A stretch of 64,000 bases of DNA from Nannocystis pusilla. Lineage in GTDB: Bacteria; Myxococcota_A; Polyangia; Nannocystales; Nannocystaceae. Each line of letters starts with the position of its first letter. Position 1 is the stretch's first letter. A program made the translations under genes and the position numbers. Of this stretch, positions 1-14,494 are shown piece after piece. The notes beneath the pieces are model-generated. The model had not been told where the DNA came from, did not search any database, and saw only the letters and a list, made by a program, of their open reading frames with translations. The stretch is taken from positions 1,675,204-1,739,203 of the forward strand of contig NZ_JAPNKE010000002.1 of the NCBI RefSeq assembly GCF_026626665.1. Direction: 5' to 3'.

Positions 1-911
1 TTGCGCGGGTGCTCGACGCTGTCGGCGCCGGCGCGGACGATGTCGTCGGTGACGGTGCCGAGGGTGTCGTGGACGGCGACGGGGATCCCGTGGGCGTGGG
101 CGATGTCGACGGCGGCCTTGATCTCTTCGTACGAGTAGGTGCGCTCGCCGGTGAGGTCGTCGTCGCTGCCGGTCGAGGCCCACAGCTTGACGACCTTGAC
201 GCCGGCTGCGATCTCCCGCCGCACGGTGGCGGCGACCTGCTCGACGCCGTCGGCCTGACCGGGGCGGGTCGACTCCTTGGGGGCCAGGCGCGACGACCAC
301 ACGCCGTCGCCGGCGCCGAAGATCCGCGGGCCGACGAGCTCGCCGGCCTCGATGCGCGCGGCGGTCTCGAGGTCGAGGTGGTTGTCGGAGCCGAGGTCGC
401 GGATCGTGGTGACGCCGATCGAGAGCAGGGTGCGGCCGTTGGCCTCGACCAGCGGCTGCAGCTGAGCCTTCGACTGGGCGATCTGGAACGGGTCGTGCGG
501 CGCGCGGTCACCCCACGCCGGATCCCAGCAGAACGTGATGTGGGTGTGGGCGTCGATGAGGCCGGGGATCGCGGTGTAGCGGCCGTGATCGACGACCTTG
601 GCCCCGGCGGGCAGCGGCTCGCCGGCCGCGAGCACGCTGTGGAACCGCTTGCCGTCGACGACCACCGCGCCGCCCTCGACGACCTCGTGCGGGGCGGTGA
701 CGACGCGGGCGAATTTGTAGACGGTGAGGCCGGACGCGGGGATGTTCGCAGGGACAGGTCGGTCGGGGGCCGACGGCTCGGGCCGGCAGGCGGGGACGAC
801 GGCGGCGACCAGGACCGCGAGGCCGACGACGGCCGAGGCGCCCGGCCGCGCGTGCGCGCGAGGCCGGCCACCGGCGCTGTCCGGAGGCCGCAGGCGACCG
901 CGCGAGACCAT
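1..911 (-). CDS. Amidohydrolase family lipoprotein (3' end outside window)
   Basis: Zinc-dependent hydrolase of the amidohydrolase superfamily, closest in style to imidazolonepropionase-like enzymes; the substrate cannot be told. About 303 residues are present and the C-terminus lies beyond base 1. An N-terminal hydrophobic stretch ends in VVPAC, a plausible lipobox, so the enzyme is probably membrane-anchored outside the cytoplasm. The metal motif DAHTH follows IPGLI near residue 105. VKLWAST, AVHDTLG and SVEHPR supply the later Lys and His ligand positions expected in the family. ATG at 911 is chosen because it gives a complete signal sequence. It follows the large kinase gene by 84 bp on the same strand and may share its transcript. 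Bases 741-768, just after the lipobox, match two phased 14-bp repeat units (see findings). Confidence 0.85.
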   Translation of the reverse strand, partial: MVSRGRLRPPDSAGGRPRAHARPGASAVVGLAVLVAAVVPACRPEPSAPDRPVPANIPASGLTVYKFARVVTAPHEVVEGGAVVVDGKRFHSVLAAGEPLPAGAKVVDHGRYTAIPGLIDAHTHITFCWDPAWGDRAPHDPFQIAQSKAQLQPLVEANGRTLLSIGVTTIRDLGSDNHLDLETAARIEAGELVGPRIFGAGDGVWSSRLAPKESTRPGQADGVEQVAATVRREIAAGVKVVKLWASTGSDDDLTGERTYSYEEIKAAVDIAHAHGIPVAVHDTLGTVTDDIVRAGADSVEHPR

Positions 912-995
912 GCCGGCCGAGGATGCCGGAGGCGCCCCGGGTTGTCGAGCGCTGGGGATGTCGGGTCTCGAGGTGGCAGGGCGTGGGCGTGGGCA

Positions 996-6041
<5,046 letters not shown>

Positions 6042-6082
6042 GTGGGCCCCAGTGTGCCTCGCCGCGGGGACGAACGACACGC

Positions 6083-6113
6083 GCTCGTGGGGCTCGCTTC
6101 CGCGCCCACGAGC
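6083..6113. promoter_or_regulatory. Inverted repeat upstream of the kinase gene
   Basis: GCTCGTGGG at 6083-6091 and CCCACGAGC at 6105-6113 form a perfect 9-bp dyad with a 13-bp spacer, 42 bp upstream of the kinase start. It could be an operator or a leader hairpin. The rest of the 6042-6388 gap shows no gene. Confidence 0.35.
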
Positions 6114-6388
6114 CGGCGGCGCGGGCGACCTCGGCCGCTGCGGCGCCGGACGAGGGCTTGTTTCGCGTCGTCGCGGTCCGTCGACGGCGCGTGAGGTCTC
6201 GTCGATCGCGTCGCCGGCGCGGCGTCGACGGCCTCGGTGCAGTCGCTGGCGAGCGGGGTGGCGTCGCTAGACGACGGCGGCGCCGGCGAATCATCGCGGC
6301 GCCGCGGCTCGGGAGCGGAGGTCGATCGTGACGACGCGTCGTCGCACGCGGCGTCACGGTCGATGTCGGGCGCGGGTGCGCCCCGGCT

Positions 6389-7873
6389 TCACTGCGGGAG
6401 GATGCTCTTCAGCTGGCCGCCCGTCATGTCGGAGTAGACGTAGTGGCTGCCGGGCACCATGACCTGCTGCATCGCCGGCACGTTGTCGGGGTCGATCTTC
6501 CACGCCCAGCCGCCCTGGTCGACCAGCCACACGAAGTCCTCGATGTCGACGCTGAGGCCGATCGCGGTCGAGCACGGGTTGGTGTTGTGCTGGGCCACGA
6601 GGGTGTTGGTCATGCGGTCGACCTGGGCCAGCGCGCACGGCGAGTTGTTGGCGACCCAGGTGAAGTTCTTGTCGGCCGTGACGCCGCGCCAGCAGCCGGC
6701 CTCGGTCCCGGGGATCGCGGTGTACGTCTGCGTGTCGGGGTCGAAGCGGGTGATGGGACCGCAGTTGCCGCCGAACCACGGGTGGCCGTCGGGGTCGACG
6801 GTGAAGCCGTACGACTGCACGTTGCCGGGCGGGGTGAAGCGGTCGACGGTGATCGGGTTCTGGTCGGTGTTGACGCGCACGAACTCGCCGCGCAGCGACG
6901 AGAACCACGGCTTGAAGTCGGGGTCGAGCGCGGCGCCGTAGGGCGCGAAGCCGCTGCCGTTCCAGCCGGGCACGACGATCGTCTCCTCCACGGTGCCGTC
7001 GACCGCGACGCGCACGAGGTGCACGCTGGTCTGATCCTGGGCCATGTAGCCGATCCACACCTTGGGGTCGACGTACTTGCACTGGACCGGATCCCAGGTG
7101 CCGGGGGTCCAGGTCACGCCGCGCGGACCGTCGTCCCAGGCGCCGCCGTACGGCCACTGGATCTGCCACAGGATGCACTCGTCCTGGCCCCACGGGCGCA
7201 CGTCGCCGGCGTTCTGCGAGGTGTCGATCACGCCGCTTCCGTTGGTGTCGACGCAGTCCTCGACGTTGGCCGCGAGCATGGTGCTGCGCCCGGTCTGGCG
7301 GTTGTTGACGACGACGTAGCGGCCGTCGGCGCTGACGGCCGTGCGCGAGGCGCTCTCGCCCCCGGGGCCGATCTTGTAGCGCGCCTCCTCGACGAGGGTC
7401 TGGGTGTTGACCTTGGCGACGTCGTCGAGGTCCTGGCTGGGGATGAAGATGTAGCTCTTCTCCGCCATGCCCATGCCGCCGGTGTCGCCCGGCCGGCACA
7501 CGCCGCCGGTGGTCATGCCGGTGCTGTCGGTGCCCGGCCCGGTGGTGGTGTCGGTGGTCGCCGTGCTGGTCGTGGTCGTGTCGGTGCTCGCGGTCGTCGA
7601 GTCCGTGGTGGTCGAGGTCGTCGGCCCGACGGTGGTCGTCGTCGGCCCGACGGTGGTCGACATCGTCATGCCGTTCGACATCGACCCGCCGCTGCCGTCG
7701 CTGTCGGTCGCGGTGCCGCCGGTCGGCGTCGTGCCCGTCGGGTTGGCGGTCGGGTCGACCGTGCCCTGCGTCATCGTCCCGGAGTCGCTGGCCGTGGTGT
7801 TGCCCGAGTCACCGCACCCCGCCAGCCCCGCCGCCACCGCCAGCGCGAGCCACCGCTCGTACGTCGAAGTCAT
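6389..7873 (-). CDS. Lipoprotein with streptogramin-lyase-like beta-propeller
   Basis: A 494-residue predicted surface lipoprotein. The signal sequence ends in the lipobox LAGC, about residue 19. A linker of roughly 100 residues is made almost only of Thr, Ser, Asp, Gly and Pro. The remainder reads as a repeated propeller: EKSYIFIPSQDLDDVAK, SADGRYVVVNNR, GAALDPDFKPWFSSL, TVDPDGHPWFGG and GLSVDIEDFVWLVD. Blades of this DPDGxPWF type are typical of virginiamycin-B-lyase/NHL-like propellers. Catalytic function is not implied; binding or a structural role is equally likely. ATG 7873 is the only start giving a proper signal peptide; no Shine-Dalgarno is evident. Confidence 0.85.
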   Translation of the reverse strand: MTSTYERWLALAVAAGLAGCGDSGNTTASDSGTMTQGTVDPTANPTGTTPTGGTATDSDGSGGSMSNGMTMSTTVGPTTTTVGPTTSTTTDSTTASTDTTTTSTATTDTTTGPGTDSTGMTTGGVCRPGDTGGMGMAEKSYIFIPSQDLDDVAKVNTQTLVEEARYKIGPGGESASRTAVSADGRYVVVNNRQTGRSTMLAANVEDCVDTNGSGVIDTSQNAGDVRPWGQDECILWQIQWPYGGAWDDGPRGVTWTPGTWDPVQCKYVDPKVWIGYMAQDQTSVHLVRVAVDGTVEETIVVPGWNGSGFAPYGAALDPDFKPWFSSLRGEFVRVNTDQNPITVDRFTPPGNVQSYGFTVDPDGHPWFGGNCGPITRFDPDTQTYTAIPGTEAGCWRGVTADKNFTWVANNSPCALAQVDRMTNTLVAQHNTNPCSTAIGLSVDIEDFVWLVDQGGWAWKIDPDNVPAMQQVMVPGSHYVYSDMTGGQLKSILPQ

Positions 7874-8321
7874 GCGGCGATTGTGCGGAAGGACCGGCGA
7901 TCCGGCAGCGCCGGCCCCGTGGTTTCTTGCGATCCGTCTTGAGTGGATCCTCTCGTGTCGCGCGCCGAAGAAACCACCCATGCGCACAGGTGCGAGCGAG
8001 GGCAACTCCGTGGGGCGGTAGCGCGCGCGGCCGGGGGTGATGACGGCCCGCGAGCCGGCGCTCAAACCTGTCTCTTGGAGCCGGTCGCCAGGATCGTGTC
8101 CGCAAGGGCATCCTCGCGCGCGGGCCCGGCGGCCCGGACGGGGCGAACCAGAGCCTTCGGAGGCGCGGCGGCGATCTCCTGGCGGTCGCCGCGGCTGCCG
8201 CGCGATCGAGGACAAGTCCGGGGGACTCAGGAGGGGATTCCGGGGCGACGGAGCGACCCGCGATCAGGTGAATGCCGGGCGCCGGCCAGCGAGTTCACCG
8301 CCGGCGCCAGGGCGTGGGGTG
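7874..8321. other. Intergenic gap without a supportable gene
   Basis: 448 bp between two minus-strand lipoprotein genes. Open frames exist on both strands but look like random high-G+C frames without recognisable motifs or signal sequences. A promoter for the 7873 gene must lie here, but no convincing box was found. Confidence 0.4.
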
Positions 8322-8399
8322 GATGTCCCGGGGAGCATGCGCGATCGAGCATGTCCACGGGGACATGCCCTCGAGGGCATGTCCCCGCGGGCAGAGCCG
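8322..8399. repeat. 14-bp phased CATG array (five to six units)
   Basis: CATG or a near match occurs at 8322 (GATG), 8336, 8350, 8364 and 8378, with CAG at 8392: exactly 14 bp each time. Unit 8350 plus the next CATG is a perfect dyad, CATGTCC-ACGG-GGACATG. Unit 8364 is CATGCCC-TCGA-GGGCATG, a compensated version of the same dyad. The array ends against the stop codon of the minus-strand gene at 8400. Confidence 0.85.
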
Positions 8400-9827
8400 T
8401 CACATCTTCTCGCAGGCGGTGATGCGGGTGTAGCTGCCGTTGTCGACGCCGTTCCAGTAGGTGCAGTTCATGTCGTTGGCGCAGCCGAGGCACGGGCCGA
8501 CGTAGCGGTTGTTGGCGCCGTCGTGGAAGTGCCAGGCGTTGTCGCCGCCGCCGCAGGAGGCGGGGTCGCTGCAGCACATCGGGGCCTGGCCGCAGCGGGT
8601 CTCGGTGTTGTGGACCTGGCGGTACTTGGTGGTCACGTCGCTGCAGTAGCCCTGGTTCATCCACTCGTCGTAGCTGATCGGCTGCCAGCCGAAGCAGCTG
8701 TCGCAGGCGGTGGCCGAGGCGTTGCCGGGGGTGCAGGTGAAGCGGATGCAGCGGCCGCCGGCGGTCATGCAGCCGGCCTCGCCCCAGCAGTCGTTGCCGC
8801 ACGCGAGCGTGCAGTCGGCCTCGCAGCCGTCGCCGCCGACGACGTTGCCGTCGTCACACTGCTCGGCGCCGGCCTGGACGAAGCCGTCGCCGCACTCGGC
8901 GGTCTTGCAGGCGGCGCACGCGTCGGTGTTCACGTCGTTGTCGTCGTCGCACTCCTCGACGCCGGCCTGGACGACGCCGTCGCCGCAGCTGGCGGCGACG
9001 CAGGTCGAGAGGCAGGCGTCGGTGTCGACGTCGTTGCCGTCGTCGCAGGCCTCGACGCCGGCGTGGACGAAGCCGTCACCGCACTCGGCGGCGAGGCAGG
9101 TCGAGGGGCACTCGTCGGTGTCGTCGGCGTTGCCGTCGTCGCAGTCCTCGACGCCGGCGTGCACCGCCCCGTCGCCGCAAGTGGCGACCATGCAGGTGGC
9201 GAGGCAGTCGTCGGTGTCGTCGTCGTTGCCGTCGTCGCAGGCCTCGCCGTCCTGCAGCACGCCGTCCCCGCAGCTGGCGAGCGCGCACATCGAGCTGCAG
9301 TCGTCGGCGTCGTCGCCGTTGCCGTCGTCGCAGGCCTCGACGCCCTCCTGGACGATGCCGTCGCCGCACACGGCGTCGGCGCACGCGGCGGTGCAGGCGT
9401 CGGTGTCGACGGTGTTGCCGTCGTCGCAGGCCTCGCCGGGGTCGACCTTGCCGTCGCCGCAGCTGGCCGCGAGCGGGACGCACATCTCGTCCTCGCACAC
9501 GAGGCCGTCGCCGCAGGCGCCGCCGTCGCACGGACAGCCCTCGTCGCCGGCCGGACACGCAGGTCCGGTGGTCGTGCCCGGATCGGTGGTGGAGGTCGAG
9601 GTCGAGGTCGAGGTCGAGGTCGTGCCGTCGGAGGTCGGTACGGCGGTGGTGGGCTCGGCGGTGGTGTCCGGGGCGGTGGTGCCCGGAGCGGTGGTGGCGT
9701 CGCCGGCGGTGGTCGAGGCGTCGGTCGCCGAGGGATCGAGGGTGCCGCCGCCGCTGTCGCTGCAGGCGGAGAGGAGCAGGGAGAGCGTCAAAATCGCAAG
9801 AATTCGCGGGGCGCTTGGCAGTCGCAT
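8400..9827 (-). CDS. Myxobacterial disulphide-repeat lipoprotein
   Basis: 475 residues. The signal sequence ends in LLSAC (lipobox), followed by a Ser/Thr/Pro linker that includes a run of (Ser-Thr) dipeptides encoded by a 6-bp repeat near 9597-9622. Seven consecutive Cys-rich repeats of the pattern CGDGxVxxGxExCDDGN follow (about residues 130-370); this is the Myxococcus cysteine-rich repeat family, found on secreted proteins. The C-terminal 110 residues hold another Cys-rich module with [19 protein letters not shown] and [10 protein letters not shown]. No enzyme motif is visible. ATG 9827 is chosen for the signal peptide; TAACAC lies 7 bp upstream and may be a weak -10 box. Confidence 0.9.
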   Translation of the reverse strand: MRLPSAPRILAILTLSLLLSACSDSGGGTLDPSATDASTTAGDATTAPGTTAPDTTAEPTTAVPTSDGTTSTSTSTSTSTTDPGTTTGPACPAGDEGCPCDGGACGDGLVCEDEMCVPLAASCGDGKVDPGEACDDGNTVDTDACTAACADAVCGDGIVQEGVEACDDGNGDDADDCSSMCALASCGDGVLQDGEACDDGNDDDTDDCLATCMVATCGDGAVHAGVEDCDDGNADDTDECPSTCLAAECGDGFVHAGVEACDDGNDVDTDACLSTCVAASCGDGVVQAGVEECDDDNDVNTDACAACKTAECGDGFVQAGAEQCDDGNVVGGDGCEADCTLACGNDCWGEAGCMTAGGRCIRFTCTPGNASATACDSCFGWQPISYDEWMNQGYCSDVTTKYRQVHNTETRCGQAPMCCSDPASCGGGDNAWHFHDGANNRYVGPCLGCANDMNCTYWNGVDNGSYTRITACEKM

Positions 9828-10069
9828 CCTGTCGGTGTTACCGGACGGGTCCCGCTCGCACAGCGCCCGCAGAGGGGGTCGGGGCGCTCGTGCGTGCGAG
9901 TGCGAGGCGCAGCGCGAACGCTGTCCCGCGGGCCAGGAGACGGTCGGCGAGTCGACGCGCGAGGAGCGAGCGTCCGCGCGGGCAGGCGTCTTCGCGGCGA
10001 GGTCGGCACCGCCGCGGCGGACCGGCCCCCGCGCCGGTGCGGCCGAGGTGGTGAAAAGATCACGGAGGT

Positions 10070-10111
10070 CATGTTTGATAGGACATGTCTTCAAGGACAT
10101 CTCGTAGAGGT
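10070..10111. repeat. 14-bp phased array (three units)
   Basis: CATG at 10070 and 10084, CATC at 10098. The middle unit reads CATGTCTTCAAGGA. Confidence 0.75.
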
Positions 10112-10351
10112 CGACGCGAGCGGGCAGCGAGCGCGGCGCCCCCGCTCGAGCGTCGCTGGCTCGACGGTCTCCCCGAGAGGCGAGGACGGGGGCGCGCGGC
10201 CGGGAGTTTGGGCGGCGCGAGGGCGGGGCCGCGCTCGGCTCCGCGGCAAGGCGAAAAAATATCTAAAAAGACATGTCGGGAAATCCGCGGTCGCGGCGGG
10301 CGGCCCGTGCGGGCTCCGCGGTGCTCCTGGCCGGCGGGGCGCCGGGCGGAA

Positions 10352-10379
10352 CATGTCCGAAGGAGCATGTCGTGATTCG
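10352..10379. repeat. 14-bp phased array (two units)
   Basis: CATG at 10352 and 10366, exactly 14 bp apart; the first unit is CATGTCCGAAGGAG. A single isolated unit, CATGTCGGGAAATC, lies at 10272. Confidence 0.65.
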
Positions 10380-10442
10380 CCCGGACGCGCGGACGCCTCG
10401 TGAGTTCGATCGAGGCGGCGGAGGGCGATGGACCTGTCAGGA

Positions 10443-10470
10443 ATTCGGCGGACCGCGAGGTCCGTCGAAT
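10443..10470 (+). promoter_or_regulatory. Long hairpin with GCGA loop
   Basis: ATTCGGCGGACC (10443-10454), GCGA (10455-10458) and GGTCCGTCGAAT (10459-10470) pair over 12 bp with one G-T pair; GCGA is a GNRA-type tetraloop. It lies 108 bp upstream of the 10579 start and could be part of a leader RNA. Confidence 0.4.
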
Positions 10471-10578
10471 CGACGGGAATAGCGCGCGCTCTCGGCGTGA
10501 GCAGGGCCGACGCGCGGGTCGATGCAGGTCCGATGGCGGTCCTTGGCCCGCGCGCCCGGCCGATGCTTACTGACGAGG

Positions 10579-11921
10579 ATGTCAACGCATTCACTCCCCT
10601 ATGCGTGCCTCGTCGTCGTGTTGGGATCGCCGGCGTGCGGGCCGTCGACCCTCGATTCGGGCTCCGAAACTCAGAGCTCCACGGACGACGCGGGCTCGAC
10701 CGCGACGACCTCGAGCTCGAGCCAGCCGCCCGATCCGACCACCGACGCGCCGACCAGCGAGGCCGACCCGACGGGCACGCCCGACACGACCACCGGCGAA
10801 CTGCCCGACACGACCACCGGCGAGCCGATCGACTGCCCGAAAGGACAGACGCCGTTCGCCGCCCGCTGGGCGACCGTGGTCCAGCAGCCCGAATTCAAGG
10901 ACTGGGGCGTCGAGGGGATGGCGGTGCGGCCCGACGGTCAGATCGCGCTGCTGGGTGCGTTCGATACCGAGGAGGGGCCGCGCGGCTACGGGGTGATTCT
11001 GCTGTCGAAGGACGGCGAGCTGCTCGGCACCCACGTGGGCCCGCTTCGCGCCGAGAGCCCCGTCCTCGCCGGGATCGCGCCGGACGGCGCGGACGGGTGG
11101 GTGGTGCTGGGCGGCTGGCTCGCAGACACCCCGATGCCGCCGTTCCTCGGGCGCTTCGCGGGCGACGGCGGGTTCATCGAGGAGGTCGCGCCCGGCCTGC
11201 CGCACGACGTCTGGGACGCGAAGCTGGGGATGCTCGACACGCCGGTGCTGTTCGGCCGCAACTTCATCGACGACACGCTCATGGCGGTGGGGACGAAGAT
11301 CGCCGCCGACGGGGTCGGCTCCGACTGGACTGTGGTGATCGATCCGTCGCCGATGGGCTTGCCGCTGGCGATCGCCAGCGACGAGGTCGGCCAGGTGCTC
11401 TTCGTGTCGGGCCCCGGGTCCGGCGACGGCGAGCTCGGGCGCACGTCGTCGACAGCGCGGGCGAGCCGGTGTGGTCGCGGACGATCGAGGCGCCGCTCTC
11501 CGGCCTGGTGCATGACGCGGTCGCGTTCCCCGGCGGCTGGGCGGTGCTGCGCGGCGGAGGTTCGGTCGGGCCGGTCCGGCTGCTGGCGCTGGCGGCGGCC
11601 GACGGCGCGACGTTGTGGGACGCGGAGGTGGCCGCGGACAACGAGGAGGGCCCGCCGCGGGCGACTCGCGTCCACGTGATCGGCGATCGGTTGACGCTGC
11701 CGGTGGTCCGCACGCTCGACTTCGAGGAGCTGAACGGGCCCCACACGGTCGCGGCCCACCGCCTGGGGTTCGACGGGGCGCCGATCGACGAGACGCCGCT
11801 GTGGGAGGCGACGCTGCTCACGAGCCAGTACGGGATCGCCAGCGCCGTCGGCGCGTGCGGCGAGCTGGTGACCATGTCGTCCGGCGACCGGCGCGTCCGC
11901 GTCGGCGCCTACGTACCCTGA
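10579..11921 (+). CDS. Hypothetical beta-propeller-like lipoprotein (one frame break)
   Basis: About 447 residues once the frame is repaired. The N-terminus is a signal sequence with GSPAC as the likely lipobox, then a Ser/Thr/Asp-rich linker. The folded part has repeated blades such as GMAVRPDGQIALLGAF and GIAPDGADGWVVLGGW, as in surface propeller proteins with no known activity. The first frame ends meaningfully at GSGDGELG near 11437; coding resumes one frame over with AHVVDSAGEPVW. Adding one G to GGG at 11437-11439 joins them, and the total length then becomes divisible by three. The end is at 11921, facing the vWA gene convergently. Confidence 0.75.
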
Positions 11922-11936
11922 GGCCGGATCGAGCCG

Positions 11937-12002
11937 GGAGGTCCCGAGGACATGCTCGAACAAACATGTCCTTCGGGGCATGTCTTTGGAGCATGATGAG
12001 GT
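11937..12002. repeat. 14-bp phased CATG array between convergent genes
   Basis: CATG at 11951, 11965, 11979 and 11992 (steps 14, 14, 13), preceded by a degenerate unit at 11937. Unit 11965 reads CATGTCCTTCGGGG. The array fills the space between the stop at 11921 and the opposing stop at 12003. Confidence 0.85.
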
Positions 12003-13043
12003 TCAGCCGACCGGCGGCGGGAGGGTGTCGCACGACAGCTGGATCAGGGCGAGCGCCTGGTCGAGGGCCTGGGCCAGGTCGCCCTGGCAGATGTCGCCCA
12101 GCATGCCGTTCGGGACCATCGAGGTGAAGGCGTGCAGGGTCGGGGCCGCGTCGGCGCTGCCGAAGACGGAGTCGCAGGAGACGTCCTTCGGGCCGGCGAT
12201 GGTGACGACGACGTAGCGCTGCTCGCCGCCGGTGAACTTGTCGAGCGCGGCCTTGGTGCCGGTCGGGGTGGTGGTGGAGTTGTCGACGTCGTCGTCCTCG
12301 TCGGTCAACAGGACGATCACCAGCAGCGAGGCGTCGCCGCGGTAAAACCCCTCGTTGACGCCGCCAGGGGCCGCCTTGGCCAAGAACATCTCGATCGCGT
12401 CGAGCGGCCGCTCGCGCCCGAGGTCGGTGCAGAGGTTGCAGCTGGACTTGGGGTCGGGCGCGACGCAGCTGAAGGTCGCGGCGACCGAGGGGTCGGGGCC
12501 GTCGATCCACAGCTTGCCGCCCATGTCGCAGTCGTCGTCGAACAGGTTGTCGCCGTCGAACAGGGCGCCGTCGAGGCCCATGCTCGACTTGCCGGCCTTG
12601 TTGGCGACGATCGAGGAGTTGGTGACGCCGAGGCGGTAGCCGACGGCCTCGTTGCCGGGGTCGCCGACGTAGGCGTCGAGGACGCTGACGAAGGAGGGGA
12701 AGTTGGCGTCGAGGTTGGCCTTCTCCTCGTTCATCGAGGCCGAGATGTCGACGACGAACAGGACGTCGATGTACTCGCAGCCGGCCTCGAACAGCGGGCC
12801 GAAGTCGGCCGAGGCGGCGAGGTCGAGCTTGACGGCCTCGGTGCCGCCGCCGACGCCGTCGTCGGTGGTCCCGGAGCCGTCGCCGGTGGTCAGCAGATCT
12901 TGCAAGGTGCCGTCGCCGGTGCCGTGCATGACCGTGGTGATCCCGACGGTGGCGCTCGCGCCGGCTCCGCCGCCGTGGTCGCCCACGCAGGCGCACAGGA
13001 GCGACGAGAGCGACAGGGCGAACGAGGCGAGGCGAAGCTGCAT
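12003..13043 (-). CDS. vWA-domain lipoprotein
   Basis: 346 residues. The signal sequence ends in LLCAC (lipobox), with a Gly/Thr/Asp linker to about residue 70. A von Willebrand factor A domain begins at YIDVLFVVDISASM, where D-I-S-A-S is the MIDAS DxSxS metal site; VIVLLTDEDDD carries the later Asp of the site. Eight or more Cys, including CNLC, suggest disulphides and an extracytoplasmic location. Such proteins usually bind ligands or other surface proteins. ATG 13043 has TAAGAA 6 bp upstream and no Shine-Dalgarno, as in several other genes here. It is divergent from the deacetylase gene, with 90 bp between the starts. Confidence 0.9.
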   Translation of the reverse strand: MQLRLASFALSLSSLLCACVGDHGGGAGASATVGITTVMHGTGDGTLQDLLTTGDGSGTTDDGVGGGTEAVKLDLAASADFGPLFEAGCEYIDVLFVVDISASMNEEKANLDANFPSFVSVLDAYVGDPGNEAVGYRLGVTNSSIVANKAGKSSMGLDGALFDGDNLFDDDCDMGGKLWIDGPDPSVAATFSCVAPDPKSSCNLCTDLGRERPLDAIEMFLAKAAPGGVNEGFYRGDASLLVIVLLTDEDDDVDNSTTTPTGTKAALDKFTGGEQRYVVVTIAGPKDVSCDSVFGSADAAPTLHAFTSMVPNGMLGDICQGDLAQALDQALALIQLSCDTLPPPVG

Positions 13044-13049
13044 GAGCTG

Positions 13050-13055
13050 TTCTTA
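13050..13055 (-). promoter_or_regulatory. Putative -10 box of vWA gene
   Basis: TAAGAA on the minus strand, 6 bp before the start codon. This would give a transcript starting at or next to the ATG. Confidence 0.35.
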
Positions 13056-13121
13056 TCGCCGATGCCACGGACCGCACGCGGGCAACGTGCACGGCGTCTC
13101 AATCGCGAGGGCACGGCCTGG

Positions 13122-13127
13122 TATGGT
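13122..13127 (+). promoter_or_regulatory. Putative -10 box of deacetylase gene
   Basis: TATGGT, 6 bp before the GTG at 13134. It supports that start and a leaderless mRNA. Confidence 0.45.
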
Positions 13128-13133
13128 CGCGCG

Positions 13134-14108
13134 GTGCTTGTCGGAGCCCGTGTCGCAGCCCTGCTCACCCTCGTGATCGCGTGCACGCCGACGCAGGCGC
13201 CGGTGGTGGCGCCCGCGAGCGCGCCGCCGGACACGCCCGCGGTGGCGGTGACGTTCGACGACCTGATCGTCGGCGGCCGCGACCTCGAGCCCGCGCGCAC
13301 GGAGGCGATGACGCGGGCGCTGCTCGGGCACATCCGCGACGGCGCGGTGCCGGTGGTGGGGTTCGTCAACGCGGCGAAGCTGATGGACGGGCCGGCGAAG
13401 GCGGAGCGCCTGAAGATCTTGGGGCTGTGGACGGAGGCGGGGCTGAAGCTCGGCAACCACACGTTCTCGCACCCGTCGCTGCACGCGACGCCGACGACGG
13501 CGTACGAGGAGGACATCGTCCGCGGCGAGCCCGACATCAAGGCGCTCAACGCGACGCTGGGGCTGGGGCTGCGGTGGTTCCGCCACCCGTACCTGCACAC
13601 GGGCACGTCGCTGGAGGTGCGCGCGGAGATCGACCGCTTCCTCGCGGCGCGCGGCTACACGGTGGCGCCGGTGACGGTCGACAACTCGGACTGGCTGTAC
13701 AACTTCGTCTACACCGACGCGAAGTCGCGCGGCGACGAGGAGACGATGGGCCGCGTGGGCGAGGCGTACGTGGCCTCGATGGAGGCGGCGCTGACGTTCC
13801 ACGAGGGCGCGACCGAGGCGCTGTTCGGCCGGCCGATCCGCCACGTCCTGCTGCTGCACGCCAACGAGCTCAACGCGGCGTACTTCGACGACGTGGTCGC
13901 CATCTACCAGCGCCGCGGCTATCGCTTCATCACGCTCGACGAGGCGCTGACCGATCCGGCCTACGGTGAGGCCGACCGCTTCACCGGCAACTCGGGGGTG
14001 TCGTGGCTGTACCGCTGGGACTGGACGCGCGGACGCAAGCAGGTCGACTGGAAGACGGAGCCGTCGCCGCCGGCGTTCGTGCAGCAGCTGTTCGACGCGA
14101 GCCAGTGA
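13134..14108 (+). CDS. Polysaccharide deacetylase (NodB-type) lipoprotein
   Basis: 324 residues. A GTG start gives a signal sequence ending in LVIAC (lipobox). The NodB homology motifs appear in order: TFDD (catalytic base and metal Asp), NHTFSHPS (H-T-F-S-H metal His pair), RWFRHPY, DNSDW and VLLLHAN (catalytic His). These enzymes remove N-acetyl groups from chitin-like or peptidoglycan sugars; which substrate is used here cannot be told. The lipobox places it at the envelope. The C-terminus ends shortly after a Trp-rich segment, with no extra domain. Confidence 0.93.
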   Translation: MLVGARVAALLTLVIACTPTQAPVVAPASAPPDTPAVAVTFDDLIVGGRDLEPARTEAMTRALLGHIRDGAVPVVGFVNAAKLMDGPAKAERLKILGLWTEAGLKLGNHTFSHPSLHATPTTAYEEDIVRGEPDIKALNATLGLGLRWFRHPYLHTGTSLEVRAEIDRFLAARGYTVAPVTVDNSDWLYNFVYTDAKSRGDEETMGRVGEAYVASMEAALTFHEGATEALFGRPIRHVLLLHANELNAAYFDDVVAIYQRRGYRFITLDEALTDPAYGEADRFTGNSGVSWLYRWDWTRGRKQVDWKTEPSPPAFVQQLFDASQ

Positions 14109-14278
14109 ACCCACCGGCGCAGCCGGAGGTGGCGCGCGGGCCGCCGGCGATCCCGATCACGCCGATGTTCGGCGAACGCGATGCAGGGCGCCGCCGTCGA
14201 GCCGACCGCGCCCGCCGCCGCGAAGATGCACAGAAACGGCGCGACATCGCGGCCGCGCCGCGGTGGTGCCGACAATCA

Positions 14279-14362
14279 CGGAAGAGACAGGAATCGAACC
14301 TGCTACGGTGTTACCCGCGACGGTTTTCGGGACCGTTTGCCAAACCAAATGGCCGCTCTCCC
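14279..14362 (-). tRNA. tRNA-Ser (anticodon CGA)
   Basis: 84 nt without CCA. Acceptor stem GGGAGAG/CTCTTCC, anticodon loop CCCGAAA, long class-II variable arm, T arm with GGTTCGATTCC. It decodes UCG. Confidence 0.93.
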
Positions 14363-14369
14363 CAATGCG

Positions 14370-14453
14370 CGGAGCGGGAGGGATTCGAACCCCCGCAGGC
14401 TTGCGCCCTCCAGCTTTCCAAGCTGGTGTCCTAGGCCGCTGGACGACCGCTCC
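14370..14453 (-). tRNA. tRNA-Ser (anticodon GGA)
   Basis: 84 nt. Acceptor stem GGAGCGG/CCGCTCC, anticodon stem CCAGC/GCTGG with loop TTGGAAA, long variable arm, T loop with GGTTCGAATCC. Only 7 bp separate it from the CGA gene. Confidence 0.95.
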
Positions 14454-14494
14454 GAATGGACAATGTGTAACTCGCGGCTCGTGGCGAAGAGCGA

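Larger units (their letters stand above)
9828..10578. other. Divergent intergenic region with scattered repeats
   Basis: 750 bp between divergent lipoprotein genes, with no convincing coding frame. It contains a three-unit 14-bp array (10070), a lone unit (10272), a two-unit array (10352), an A/T-rich patch near 10251-10270 that is unusual for this sequence, and a 12-bp-stem inverted repeat (10443-10470). Promoters for both neighbours must lie here. Confidence 0.5.

Noticed and set aside
9597..9622. Simple hexamer run as regulatory repeat
   Set aside because: It is coding and just encodes a Ser-Thr linker of the lipoprotein.
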